DNA of 11,703 nucleotides from Candidatus Bathyarchaeota archaeon (GTDB lineage Archaea > Thermoproteota > Bathyarchaeia > Bathyarchaeales > Bathycorpusculaceae), in NCBI GenBank assembly GCA_030630585.1, contig DAOVMU010000027.1, forward strand, positions 1 to 11,703, read 5' to 3'. Below are positions 1-6,135 of the stretch, one piece after another. The number at the start of each line of letters is the position of its first letter. Position 1 is the stretch's first letter. The position numbers were made by a program, and so were the translations under genes. The notes beneath the pieces were generated by a model. The model was not told where the DNA came from. It did no database searches and worked only from the letters and a program-made list of their open reading frames with translations.

Positions 1-1
1 C

Positions 2-292
2 GGCGTAGATGATACTGGACCACACGTATTTTCGCTGGATCCCTTTGGTAGCTTAACAGAAGAAAAAAGTGTCGCCACAGGTTCCGGATCGCCAATAGCT
101 TACGGTGTTCTAGAAGACAAGTTCAAAGAAGATATGTCTGCTGAGGAGATTCTGCCCGTGATTGTTAAGGCTATTGATTCTGCGATGAAGCGGAACACTG
201 CAACTGGAGACAGTTTCAATGTGGCAGTGATAGATGAGAAGGGTTATTGGGAGTTAACTGAAGAGCAAAAGAAGCAACTTCTACCGAACTGA
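2..292 (+). CDS. psmB: Proteasome subunit beta, C-terminal part (5' end outside window)
   Basis: This is the last 96 codons of an archaeal 20S proteasome beta subunit, the subunit that carries the N-terminal threonine protease site of the core particle. The catalytic N-terminus lies outside the window. What is visible is the family's second half: a segment ending in a Phe-Ser-Leu-Asp-Pro strand, the Gly-Ser-Gly-Ser motif followed by Ala-Tyr-Gly-Val-Leu-Glu (the conserved G-S-G region of Ntn-hydrolase beta subunits), a helix beginning Met-Ser-Ala-Glu-Glu, and the Arg-Asn-x-Ala-Thr-Gly-Asp motif before the final strands. It stops with TGA at 290-292. The stop overlaps a GAGG that may serve as ribosome binding site for the next gene 13 bases on, so the two are probably cotranscribed. 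Proteasome beta next to aCPSF1 is a recurrent archaeal arrangement. The family is not in doubt; subunit paralog cannot be judged from the fragment. Confidence 0.93.
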   Translation, partial: GVDDTGPHVFSLDPFGSLTEEKSVATGSGSPIAYGVLEDKFKEDMSAEEILPVIVKAIDSAMKRNTATGDSFNVAVIDEKGYWELTEEQKKQLLPN

Positions 293-305
293 GGAAGTTC
301 AAATA

Positions 306-2225
306 GTGGCGCCAAGCTCTGAAAGAGAAAAAATAGAAGTAAGTCAGTACATTTTGGAGCATGTTCCCAAGGAGGCTGAAGTTTCAAGAATAGAATATGA
401 GGGTTCGATGCTTGCAGTGTATGCTAAGAAACCGGAAATCTTGATTAAAAAGAGCAACGTAATTGCAGACATAGTTAACGTACTGAGAAAGAGAATAGTT
501 ATTCGTTCTGATCCTTCGGTAAGATTGTCAGAGAAAGAAGCTGAAAGAATAGCTAAGGAGATAATCTCGCCTGAAGCAGAAGTAACAGATGTAAACTTCG
601 ATCCAAGCCTTGGGGAGATAATAATTGAGGCTAAAAAACCGGGACTGGTCATTGGAAGAAACGGGTCAGTTCTTCAGGAGATTATAGGGCGAACTAGATG
701 GCGTCCTCGTGTCCTAAGAAGCCCTCCTCTACGTTCTAAAATCATCGCCCATATGCGTCATTACCTTCACTCAGAAAGCAAGGATAGAGAGAGAATACTC
801 CGCACGATCGGCGAGAGAATATTCAGACCTAAGACCTTTGAGGTTGGAGACCTTAGGATTACAGCCCTCGGCGGGGCTCAAGAAGTTGGAAGGTCAGCCT
901 TTCTAGTTCAAACAAGAGAAAGCAGCATTTTATTGGATTGTGGGATTAATCCTGGTTCCTCGAAACCTTTTGAATCGTTTCCAAGATTTGATGCTCCCAC
1001 GTTTGAAATTGACTCTTTAGACGCTGTTGTGATAAGTCATGCCCACCTTGACCATTGTGGCTTGGTGCCTTTCCTACATAAATATGGGTATGATGGTCCT
1101 GTGTATTGTTCAGCTCCAACCTCGAATTTGATGACGCTACTTCAGCTTGATTACTTGGATGTGGCGAGCAAGCAGGGGGTTATGCCAGCTTATGATCAGA
1201 AAGACATTCGTGAATGCGTTTTGCACACTATTCCCTTACGACATGGATTTGTGACCGATATAGCTCCAGATGTTCGCTTAACCCTGCATAACGCTGGTCA
1301 CATTTTGGGTTCTTCGGTAGCACATCTACATGTTGGTGAGGGCTTACATAATATTGTTTACACGGGCGATTATAAGTATGCGAGGACTATGCTTTTGGAG
1401 GCTGCGACAGCAGAGTTTCCGAGAGTTGAGACGGTGATAACTGAAAGCACCTATGGTAGTCCAAGGGATATTATGCCTTCAAGAGTTGAGGCTGAAGAAT
1501 GTTTAACATCGGTTATAAATCAAACGTTAGAGAGGAAAGGTAAGGTCTTAATTCCGGTGCCAGCTGTAGGTAGAGCTCAAGAAATAATGCTTGTTATTGA
1601 TGGTTATATGAGGCGTGGATTGATCAAAGAGGCACCAGTGTTTATTGAGGGTATGATTTCAGAGGCAACAGCAATCCACACAGCTTATCCAGAATATTTA
1701 GGCAGGGATGTTCGCAGGAGCATACTTTACGATGGAATAAACCCCTTCCAATCAGATTACTTTACAATTGTAGAACATCCAAGTGTCAGACAGGAAGTAA
1801 TTGATGGTGAACCTTGCGTTATCATGGCTACTTCGGGAATGCTTGAAGGTGGACCTGTAAGAGAGTACTTTAAAAGCCTAGCAGAGGACAAGAGAAACAC
1901 GATAGTCTTTGTGAGTTATCAGATCGAGGGCACCCTGGGGAGGAGAGTGCAAAAGGGCTTGTCCGAAGTAACATTGATGAATAGCAATGGTAAAATGGGA
2001 CTTGTAAAAGTCAAATTGCAGACAGAGTCAATCGAAGGTTTTTCCGGCCATTCAGATAGGCGTCAGATAATTAATTACATAACTCATCTTAAGCCAAAAC
2101 CTGAAAGAGTTATTGTGTGCCACGGTGAAAGAGCGAAATGCGTTAGCATAGCAAACTTCATTCATCGAAGGTGTGGAATTCAAACATTAGTGCCAGCGAC
2201 TATGGAAACTTTTAGGCTGCTGTAG
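306..2225 (+). CDS. fttA: aCPSF1/FttA: KH-domain beta-CASP ribonuclease, transcription termination factor
   Basis: Archaeal homologue of the CPSF73 endonuclease. Family knowledge: it cleaves nascent RNA at U-rich sites 3' of genes and drives general transcription termination. The 639 residues match the usual length. An N-terminal KH-type region (about 1-145) contains the G-x-x-G loop at 117-120 (GRNG). The metallo-beta-lactamase part begins near 185 (GAQEVGRSAF) and carries the zinc motif HAHLDH at 245-250, a further His at 332 (GHILGS) and Asp 355 (TGDYKY). The beta-CASP part contains ATSGMLEGGP, the returning metal-site motif with His 582 (SGHSD) and His 606 (CHGE). All catalytic ligands appear intact. 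The start is GTG at 306 with a GAGG about 11 bases upstream; no closer start is evident. It follows the proteasome gene by 13 bases and its last 14 bases overlap convergent sepF. Confidence 0.96.
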   Translation: MAPSSEREKIEVSQYILEHVPKEAEVSRIEYEGSMLAVYAKKPEILIKKSNVIADIVNVLRKRIVIRSDPSVRLSEKEAERIAKEIISPEAEVTDVNFDPSLGEIIIEAKKPGLVIGRNGSVLQEIIGRTRWRPRVLRSPPLRSKIIAHMRHYLHSESKDRERILRTIGERIFRPKTFEVGDLRITALGGAQEVGRSAFLVQTRESSILLDCGINPGSSKPFESFPRFDAPTFEIDSLDAVVISHAHLDHCGLVPFLHKYGYDGPVYCSAPTSNLMTLLQLDYLDVASKQGVMPAYDQKDIRECVLHTIPLRHGFVTDIAPDVRLTLHNAGHILGSSVAHLHVGEGLHNIVYTGDYKYARTMLLEAATAEFPRVETVITESTYGSPRDIMPSRVEAEECLTSVINQTLERKGKVLIPVPAVGRAQEIMLVIDGYMRRGLIKEAPVFIEGMISEATAIHTAYPEYLGRDVRRSILYDGINPFQSDYFTIVEHPSVRQEVIDGEPCVIMATSGMLEGGPVREYFKSLAEDKRNTIVFVSYQIEGTLGRRVQKGLSEVTLMNSNGKMGLVKVKLQTESIEGFSGHSDRRQIINYITHLKPKPERVIVCHGERAKCVSIANFIHRRCGIQTLVPATMETFRLL

Positions 2226-2601
2226 GTATAGGCTTACTTGAGATTGGAGTTTTTTCCCGCCAAATTCTCACATTTGGAGGGCAGATGACAACCCGTTCCT
2301 CACCTAGACGAGCAATGTCCCCACCGATCGATTCAACAAACTCGCATAATTCGTTTACTGCACGTTTTACGTCTTCGAGGCTTTTGGTGGCGAGAGGAGT
2401 TATCCTGAGGATCAGAATGTTTCCGGAGTTTACGTCACTCTTGACGATGTCCAAATCTGACAACTCGCGGAGTGACATGGCTTTCAGATAGGTCTTACCA
2501 CGAGTACCCCCAGCCTTAGCTTCTACTGATTTCTTCTTTTCAGTTTTCTTGGATCTGCGGAATATGCCACTTAAACCTGACAAACTTCTCCTCTCTAACA
2601 C
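2212..2601 (-). CDS. sepF: SepF-family cell division protein
   Basis: Archaeal SepF anchors the FtsZ ring to the membrane. The N-terminus has a short amphipathic, basic stretch (SLSGLSGIFRRSKK, residues 6-19) that fits the membrane-targeting helix, then a charged linker to about residue 36. The SepF fold spans about 37-118: it opens with KTYLKAMSLRELSDLD, continues with GNILILRITPLA, then helix and strand with GGDIARLGEERVVICPP and the closing RIWRE. At 129 residues it is of normal size. The assigned start is GTG at 2599-2601 with only a weak ribosome binding site. TTG at 2581-2583 (residue 7) is an alternative, preceded by GAGGAG, and would begin exactly at the amphipathic helix. A TATA-like TTTAAA at 2621-2626 would place the transcript start near either codon. 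The 3' end overlaps aCPSF1 tail to tail. Its presence implies FtsZ-based division. Confidence 0.88.
   Translation of the reverse strand: MLERRSLSGLSGIFRRSKKTEKKKSVEAKAGGTRGKTYLKAMSLRELSDLDIVKSDVNSGNILILRITPLATKSLEDVKRAVNELCEFVESIGGDIARLGEERVVICPPNVRIWREKTPISSKPIPTAA
2250..2255 (+). terminator. T6 tract downstream of aCPSF1
   Basis: A run of six T residues lies 25 bases past the aCPSF1 stop, with no obvious hairpin. Archaeal termination uses U-rich sites, so this is the nearest candidate 3' end for the proteasome/aCPSF1 transcript. It sits inside the antisense of sepF, so any such transcript would overlap the sepF coding region. Confidence 0.35.
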
Positions 2602-2793
2602 ATTACTTACTTTCTAAGAGTTTAAACATTTCTTTTAGTAAGTCTCTGAATTTGCAATATAGATTAACTGTTAAAGTATTTTATGAATTCAGAATTTGTA
2701 TTAGCAGTGCCTTTTTGATTTCAAAATGGAAATGAGCGATTCTGGAGATTTATCGTCTTCTAGAATTGTTTCAATAACTATTTCATTTTGCTC
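2602..2793. other. Intergenic region between sepF and the PUA gene
   Basis: This 192-base AT-rich gap separates two minus-strand genes. It holds the likely sepF promoter at its left end. On the minus strand the reading frame of the PUA gene stays open for 30 codons after its stop (2793 down to 2704) before a second TAA at 2701-2703. No start codon lies at the head of that stretch. I see no RNA gene or repeat. Confidence 0.6.
2621..2636 (-). promoter_or_regulatory. Possible sepF promoter (TATA-like)
   Basis: Read on the minus strand, an A-rich stretch precedes TTTAAA at 2621-2626. A transcript start about 25 bases downstream would fall near 2597-2600, giving a leaderless or almost leaderless sepF mRNA. 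Sequence match only. Confidence 0.3.
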
Positions 2794-3300
2794 TTACTTG
2801 TCCTCCAATTTTTTAATAAAACTCCATATTTTGTCACCCACGAAATGAATATTTTTAATGATAACGCCTTCCGTTGCTTTCTTAGCAGCATCATAATCAT
2901 AAGCGGCTTCACCTATCACAATTGTTTTGCCATGTTTCTCGTCTACAACAAAAACGAAATCCCCCTTTTTAAATTCTCCTTCAAACCGAACAATTCCAGG
3001 AGCCATAATATTTGCCCCATTGCACACATAGGGGACAGCACCCATATCAACAACAATTCTAGGTGCCAATGTAAAAAATTCGTTGAAAACTAATGTTGGG
3101 AAAATTTTATCTTCGATTCTGGCGAGAAGTGGTTTACCATTTGTAAGAAATATTTCAGCGAAATCCGTTTCAACCAGTTCTATGTCAACTTTGCTTTTAA
3201 AAATTTTCTTTAAGTTAACCTTTAGTTTTTTTGATGCTTCATTTAAGATTGATTTTGCTTCTTTTGATTTTAGAAAAGCTCTCCGATATTTCTTTGACAT
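2794..3300 (-). CDS. MCT-1/Tma20-like PUA domain RNA-binding protein
   Basis: The 168 residues match the archaeal family of PUA proteins with an N-terminal DUF1947-type module, related to eukaryotic MCT-1/Tma20, which works with DENR in ribosome recycling and reinitiation. Residues 1-70 form the basic N-terminal module (KSKEAKSILNEASKKL, then DIELVETDFAEIFLTNGKPL). The PUA domain runs from about 78 to 162, with APRIVVDMGAVPYVCNGANI, the signature MAPGIV, and the closing strands GVIIKNIHFVGDKIW. Family knowledge gives binding of structured RNA, probably tRNA or rRNA at the ribosome; the archaeal role is not firmly settled. ATG at 3298-3300 has a good AGGAG nine bases upstream. The gene diverges from the LSm/L37e pair, another RNA and ribosome unit. 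The frame remains open for 30 codons after the stop. Confidence 0.88.
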   Translation of the reverse strand: MSKKYRRAFLKSKEAKSILNEASKKLKVNLKKIFKSKVDIELVETDFAEIFLTNGKPLLARIEDKIFPTLVFNEFFTLAPRIVVDMGAVPYVCNGANIMAPGIVRFEGEFKKGDFVFVVDEKHGKTIVIGEAAYDYDAAKKATEGVIIKNIHFVGDKIWSFIKKLEDK

Positions 3301-3377
3301 GGGGCTTCTCTCCTAGATAGGTTTAAATGGTATAAACTCAAGTATAAAAGAAGTAAAGTACAGTTTGAGGGTCTGAA
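3301..3377. promoter_or_regulatory. Divergent promoter region between the PUA gene and LSm
   Basis: This 77-base spacer must serve both directions. On the plus strand TATAAAAG at 3343-3350 lies about 30 bases before the LSm ATG, giving a very short leader that still includes GAGGGT before the ATG. On the minus strand three TATA-like elements are possible (centres near 3325, 3333 and 3346). The one near 3346 would leave the AGGAG of the PUA gene inside the leader. The elements are close enough to overlap. Confidence 0.5.
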
Positions 3378-3605
3378 ATGAGCGAAATGACAACCGAAAT
3401 TCTTGAGCAGAACCTTGGAAAAATGGTAATCGTGAGATTGAAAGGCGGAAAAAGTTTGCGTGGAAGACTAAAGGGGTTTGACCAGCATCTAAACTTGGTG
3501 CTAGAGGAAACTGAAGACACAACGAATGTTGAGAGTGTAAGGAAACTAGGACTGATAATAGTCCGCGGAGACAACGTTATTCTCATTTCACCTCCGCCAA
3601 GGTGA
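3378..3605 (+). CDS. Sm-like archaeal protein (SmAP/LSm)
   Basis: A 75-residue Sm-fold protein that forms heptameric rings binding U-rich RNA, related to the eukaryotic Sm/LSm core and bacterial Hfq. The Sm1 motif is seen at about 17-43, with the strand LKGGKSLRGRLKGFD and the D-x-H-x-N loop (D35, H37, N39) that contacts RNA. The Sm2 motif is at 57-71, with the R63-G64-D65-N66 loop. It is nearly all Sm fold and has no C-terminal extension, as usual for SmAP1. ATG at 3378 has GAGGGT six bases upstream; an internal ATG at 3387 is less well placed. The stop overlaps the L37e start (GTGA), so the two are translationally coupled. LSm next to L37e is a well conserved archaeal pair. Confidence 0.95.
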   Translation: MSEMTTEILEQNLGKMVIVRLKGGKSLRGRLKGFDQHLNLVLEETEDTTNVESVRKLGLIIVRGDNVILISPPPR

Positions 3606-3799
3606 AAACTTTGGGGAAAGGAACACCATCCTTTGGCAAACGCGGTAGGAAGACTCTTCACATACGATGCAGAAGGTGCGGTAGAAGAGCGTATCATGTT
3701 TCGAAGAAGCGATGTTCAGCATGCGGTTATGGAAAAAAAACAACTATTGGGAATTATTCATGGAGAACTAGAAACCTTCAGGGGGAGAGAACCTGTTAA
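3602..3799 (+). CDS. rpl37e: 50S ribosomal protein L37e (eL37)
   Basis: A small zinc-binding protein of the large ribosomal subunit, shared by archaea and eukaryotes. The 65 residues include the family start GKGTPSFGKR (5-14) and a zinc ribbon of two Cys pairs, CRRC at 23-26 and CSAC at 38-41, separated by GRRAYHVSKKR. A basic tail containing YSWRTRN follows. The ORF opens with GTG at 3602 inside the LSm stop. TTG at 3611 is a serious alternative: it has AAGGTGA five bases upstream and would give the shorter MGKGTPSFGKR start closer to most family members. It is cotranscribed with LSm. Confidence 0.94.
   Translation: MKTLGKGTPSFGKRGRKTLHIRCRRCGRRAYHVSKKRCSACGYGKKTTIGNYSWRTRNLQGERTC
3733..3740 (-). 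terminator. U8-type tract for the minus-strand gene ending at 3810
   Basis: Eight A residues on the plus strand give a T8 run on the minus strand, about 70 bases past the stop of the 203-residue gene and inside the antisense of L37e. This is a plausible U-rich termination site, but the same run is also plain coding sequence (two Lys codons), so it may be coincidence. Confidence 0.25.
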
Positions 3800-3809
3800 T
3801 TTTTCCAGT

Positions 3810-4421
3810 TCATTGTGAATGTTGGTAGTAGCCCTTATCAACTTTTACAAATATTAATGGTCCTTTGCTTCGAGCTAATTCTCTAGCTTTCCTTAAGGAA
3901 TTATTGACAACGTTTATTACACGTTCTTCTCCGTTGATGTATTTCTTTCTGCTTCGACCTAGCTCCATTTTTAGAAGGTTCTCAGCCAAGATTGATGTAC
4001 CGCAAATCTCGCCGTTTTTAATAAGTGTAGATGTCACCACTTCTTGCATTTCTCTTCGGTCGGGAAGTTCTCTCCATAGTGGCTCTGCTTTGTTAAGAGT
4101 TCTTGTAACCTTGTTCCATTTTTTGGAATTCTCTTTGCCTATTAGAAGTTTCACCCGTTCTTTCCATTTCTTAAGCCACATCCCTGTCCATAAGCCTATA
4201 AATTCTTCCAACTCCTTCGGGTCCTCATTGTGAAACTCTTCCAGCTTATCTACAAGTTCACATTCGTTTGCTTCTTTTCCCACAAGGTTCCAGTGAACTC
4301 TAAGATAGTTTGTTAAGTCTTGGCATGCTATTTGGAGAAGTTTGCGGTCAGACCCAAAAATATCCAACATTGGATTTTTGCTTTTCAGTTTTTCTGACAA
4401 TAGCATTTCTATGAAATTCAT
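3810..4421 (-). CDS. Unrecognised 203-residue charged protein
   Basis: I do not recognise a family. The protein looks soluble, with no signal peptide or membrane segment. It is rich in Lys, Glu, Asn and Trp, with an N-terminal helix (NFIEMLLSEKLK), an acidic central part (VDKLEEFHNEDPKELEEF, about 58-75) followed by Trp-rich helices (GLWTGMWLKKWKERVKLL), and a C-terminal part ending in a hydrophobic strand GPLIFVKVDKGYY. The predicted mix suggests an alpha-helical body with a short C-terminal beta element. It is probably real: ATG at 4419-4421 has GGAGTGA seven bases upstream, a TATA-like TTTAATTAAA lies about 50 bases upstream, and the opposite strand has the Ser/Phe/Leu-rich pattern typical of antisense to coding. 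It converges on L37e with a gap of 10 bases. Context gives no firm function. Confidence 0.72.
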   Translation of the reverse strand: MNFIEMLLSEKLKSKNPMLDIFGSDRKLLQIACQDLTNYLRVHWNLVGKEANECELVDKLEEFHNEDPKELEEFIGLWTGMWLKKWKERVKLLIGKENSKKWNKVTRTLNKAEPLWRELPDRREMQEVVTSTLIKNGEICGTSILAENLLKMELGRSRKKYINGEERVINVVNNSLRKARELARSKGPLIFVKVDKGYYQHSQ

Positions 4422-4469
4422 AAGTCACTCCAGCCTCGAAGCCTTCTCCACCTAAACCTAAAGCTAAAG

Positions 4470-4480
4470 CTTTAATTAAA
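4470..4480 (-). promoter_or_regulatory. Possible promoter of the 203-residue gene
   Basis: On the minus strand TTTAATTAAA lies about 50 bases before the ATG at 4421. A start about 25 bases downstream, near 4448, would leave a leader of about 27 bases containing the GGAGTGA ribosome binding site. Sequence match only. Confidence 0.3.
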
Positions 4481-4524
4481 CTTTATTTATGGTTACTTCT
4501 ATAATATTCTTAGATAATTTTCAG

Positions 4525-4816
4525 CTATATTTCACGTTCAGAAATATTCAAAAAGCCCAATTTTCGAATTATTCGAGAAAATCTGGAAGATCGTTGCTGT
4601 TTTTTAGAATCAAGGCGCACGTTCCGTTGCACTTTAATGTCGACCATTTTTTATTATTAATGGAAAAGAAGCATCTACAGCTTCTACATATGCTTTTCAG
4701 GGGTCAACTATTTTACCATCTAGATCAGATCTGCTCCCTTTACTCAGCTCTGGTTTTCCCATTTCTTCATCTTTAATGCCTGTGGTACTTGTCACAGCTT
4801 TTATTTCGATAAGTTT
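4525..4816 (-). pseudogene. Possible decayed small gene upstream of S10
   Basis: No intact gene fills 4422-4885, but the minus strand reads like damaged coding sequence. From 4816 one frame gives KLIEIKAVTSTTGIKDEEMG, continues to a TGA after GKIVDP (4696-4698), resumes as KAYVEAVDASFPLIIKNG and stops near 4638. A second frame takes over at ATG 4645-4647 and gives 40 residues (MVDIKVQRNVRLDSKK to NISEREI) to TAG at 4525-4527. Residue make-up is protein-like and hydrophilic, while the plus strand over the same span is a Phe/Leu/Ser/His-rich frame, the usual look of antisense to coding. Joining the pieces needs one in-frame stop and one frameshift, which suggests a pseudogene. I recognise no family. 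Alternatives: a chance open stretch, or a genuine 40-residue gene at 4525-4647, although that has no clear ribosome binding site. Confidence 0.3.
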
Positions 4817-4846
4817 TTATTTGTGCTTAGGTGAGTAAGGTAAATA
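4811..4846 (+). promoter_or_regulatory. Possible promoter elements for S10
   Basis: Two AT-rich candidates precede S10: TTTTTATTT at 4814-4822 (leader about 43 bases) and TAAATA at 4841-4846 (leader about 16 bases). I cannot choose between them from sequence. Confidence 0.25.
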
Positions 4847-4885
4847 CCATTAGTTTGTGAAGAGTTGAGATTAGGGCGATGGGAC

Positions 4886-5194
4886 ATGGTTAGAAAGGCA
4901 CGAATACGCTTAACAAGCACAGACTACGAAAAGTTGGAAGAGGTCTGCAAGGAATTAAACGCCATTGCCCAGAAAACAGGAGTTAAAATGACAGGTCCAG
5001 TTCCGCTACCTACAAAAAGACTGAGGGTTCCTGTTTTAAAGTCTCCTTGTGGTGAGGGAACCGCCACATGGGATAGATGGGAACTGCGAATTCACAAGCG
5101 TCTTATAGACATAGATGCTGAAGAACGCGTTATGAGACGTATCATGCGTATTCGTGTTCCAGAAGAAGTGCACGTGACTATAGAACTTCTTTAA
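4886..5194 (+). CDS. rps10: 30S ribosomal protein S10 (uS10)
   Basis: Archaeal S10, part of the small-subunit head. The protein begins VRKARIRLTSTDYEKLEEVC, the normal archaeal opening, then GVKMTGPVPLPTKRLRVPVLKSPCGEGTATWDRWELRIHKRLIDI, containing the conserved P-L-P-T-K-x-x-R-x-P-V-x-(K/R)-S-P loop and the E-x-R-I-H-K-R-L-I-D motif. It ends in VPEEVHVTIELL. The frame is open from a TTG at 4865, but the ATG at 4886 gives the usual 102 residues and the usual N-terminus, so I chose that; GATGGGAC just before it is a weak ribosome binding site. In many archaea S10 directly follows the EF-1-alpha gene; here it stands alone, behind about 460 bases without an intact gene. Confidence 0.95.
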   Translation: MVRKARIRLTSTDYEKLEEVCKELNAIAQKTGVKMTGPVPLPTKRLRVPVLKSPCGEGTATWDRWELRIHKRLIDIDAEERVMRRIMRIRVPEEVHVTIELL

Positions 5195-5213
5195 CAGCTA
5201 GTGTATGAATTCT

Positions 5214-5229
5214 GTTTTGTTTTTGCGTT
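5214..5229 (+). terminator. T-rich termination tract after S10
   Basis: Three T runs (4, 5 and 3 bases) separated by single or paired other bases lie 20-35 bases past the S10 stop, just before the end of the convergent protease gene. This is a typical archaeal U-rich 3' end without a hairpin. Confidence 0.45.
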
Positions 5230-6020
5230 TATAGAAACGGAATATGGATGTAGCAGATTATTGAGAGGATTAGGCTTGCTATGAAGGCTAAAGCCCACAA
5301 TTTCTTGTTCCACAGAAAGACTTTGAATCCGTCAAGCATTCCAAAGGGTATAAGATTAAAAAGCGCTATCCATGCGTTAAAGGCGGCGCCAAGCATAAAT
5401 ACCATTATGTATTGAGGAGTAAGAAATGCTATCATCAGAAATACCGTTGACAAAAAGATGTTTGTTAATGGTCCAGCAATGGATATTTTTCCCATACTCT
5501 CCCTGTCAACAAATCCAGACACCATAACTGCGCCCGGACATATTATCTTAAAAAACGGCGAAATTATAGAGATTAACGTTAAAATTGCACCACTAAAGAT
5601 CAGTCTAAACTCCGCCCAAAAACCCCTTCTCTGGGCAGCTATTTTGTGAGCCACCTCGTGTATGAAAAAGGATGCAGTTAATATCACCGTAATTAAAGCT
5701 AAATAGCTGAATTCCAACGCGTAAGAGAGAGACAAACCTATCGCCGTAACAAGCAACGCAGCTACTGCTAAATGCTTAATTTCTTTATTACTGAAGTGTA
5801 TTTTTCTCCTCGGTTCAAGTGGCGCATATGTAACCGTGTGTTCGTATGTTTTTTGGTTTTGAAGAATTATTGGTTTTGTTTCTTTTTTTGGCGCTCTTGC
5901 TAGTTCCATTCTTGGGCAATCATGACTTTCTGGTAAGCGGTGCTCAGAACAGAAATAACCTCCACAATATGGGCATTTAAAAGGTAGGAACGCCTCTTTC
6001 CCGCATTTTTCACATTTCAT
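5229..6020 (-). CDS. Membrane site-2-type metalloprotease with N-terminal AN1-like zinc finger
   Basis: Two modules in 263 residues. Residues 1-36 form an AN1-type zinc finger: C3-x2-C6, C16-x2-C19, C24, H27, H33 and C35, the expected Cys/His spacing. A basic linker (about 37-80) precedes a polytopic membrane domain of the M50/site-2 protease type. The metal-binding HExxH is H121-E122-V123-A124-H125, preceded by a hydrophobic helix. The third ligand is D230 in NLIPFGMLDG, the family's N-x-x-P-x-x-x-L-D-G motif. Several further membrane helices are visible around these. Members cut substrates within the membrane; the zinc finger would sit on the cytoplasmic side and could bind a substrate or partner. 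ATG at 6018-6020 has AGGTG seven bases upstream. It follows the NIF3 gene on the same strand by 111 bases. Substrate unknown. Confidence 0.9.
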   Translation of the reverse strand: MKCEKCGKEAFLPFKCPYCGGYFCSEHRLPESHDCPRMELARAPKKETKPIILQNQKTYEHTVTYAPLEPRRKIHFSNKEIKHLAVAALLVTAIGLSLSYALEFSYLALITVILTASFFIHEVAHKIAAQRRGFWAEFRLIFSGAILTLISIISPFFKIICPGAVMVSGFVDRESMGKISIAGPLTNIFLSTVFLMIAFLTPQYIMVFMLGAAFNAWIALFNLIPFGMLDGFKVFLWNKKLWALAFIASLILSIICYIHIPFL

Positions 6021-6039
6021 GTTGGCGCACCTTTTATGA

Positions 6040-6135
6040 TTAAAATGTTGGGTTGTTGTTATATGTTTCTCTTGGAAATGGTGCGCAGTAGACGTATGAT
6101 GAGAAACCAGTTTTGTCAGCGAATTCTTCTTTCAG
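6040..6135 (-). other. Open, protein-like stretch behind the NIF3 stop
   Basis: The 111-base gap after the NIF3 stop is richer in GC than other gaps here. In the frame shifted by one base relative to NIF3 it reads LKEEFADKTGFSSYVYCAPF and then PRETYNNNPTF before TAA at 6040-6042. The shifted frame continues upstream into NIF3 with no start codon near the junction. A single inserted base at the NIF3 stop (AGCTGA) would join NIF3 to this tail. It could be a C-terminal extension lost by a frameshift, a recoding site, a sequencing error or chance. NIF3 relatives usually end about where the present stop lies, which argues against the tail being essential. Confidence 0.3.

Noticed and set aside
2788..3093. 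A 101-codon plus-strand frame over the PUA gene
   Set aside because: Antisense to the recognised PUA domain, low-complexity Phe/Asn/Ser-rich.
4696..4698. In-frame TGA read as selenocysteine
   Set aside because: No SECIS-like hairpin seen, a second stop and a frameshift follow; decay is simpler.
4489..4776. A 95-codon plus-strand frame upstream of S10
   Set aside because: Rich in Phe, Leu, Ser and His with no ribosome binding site; it looks like the antisense of a decayed minus-strand gene.
4422..4864. A tRNA or other structured RNA in the large gap
   Set aside because: No T-loop-like GTTCRANNC motif or cloverleaf pairing found by eye on either strand.
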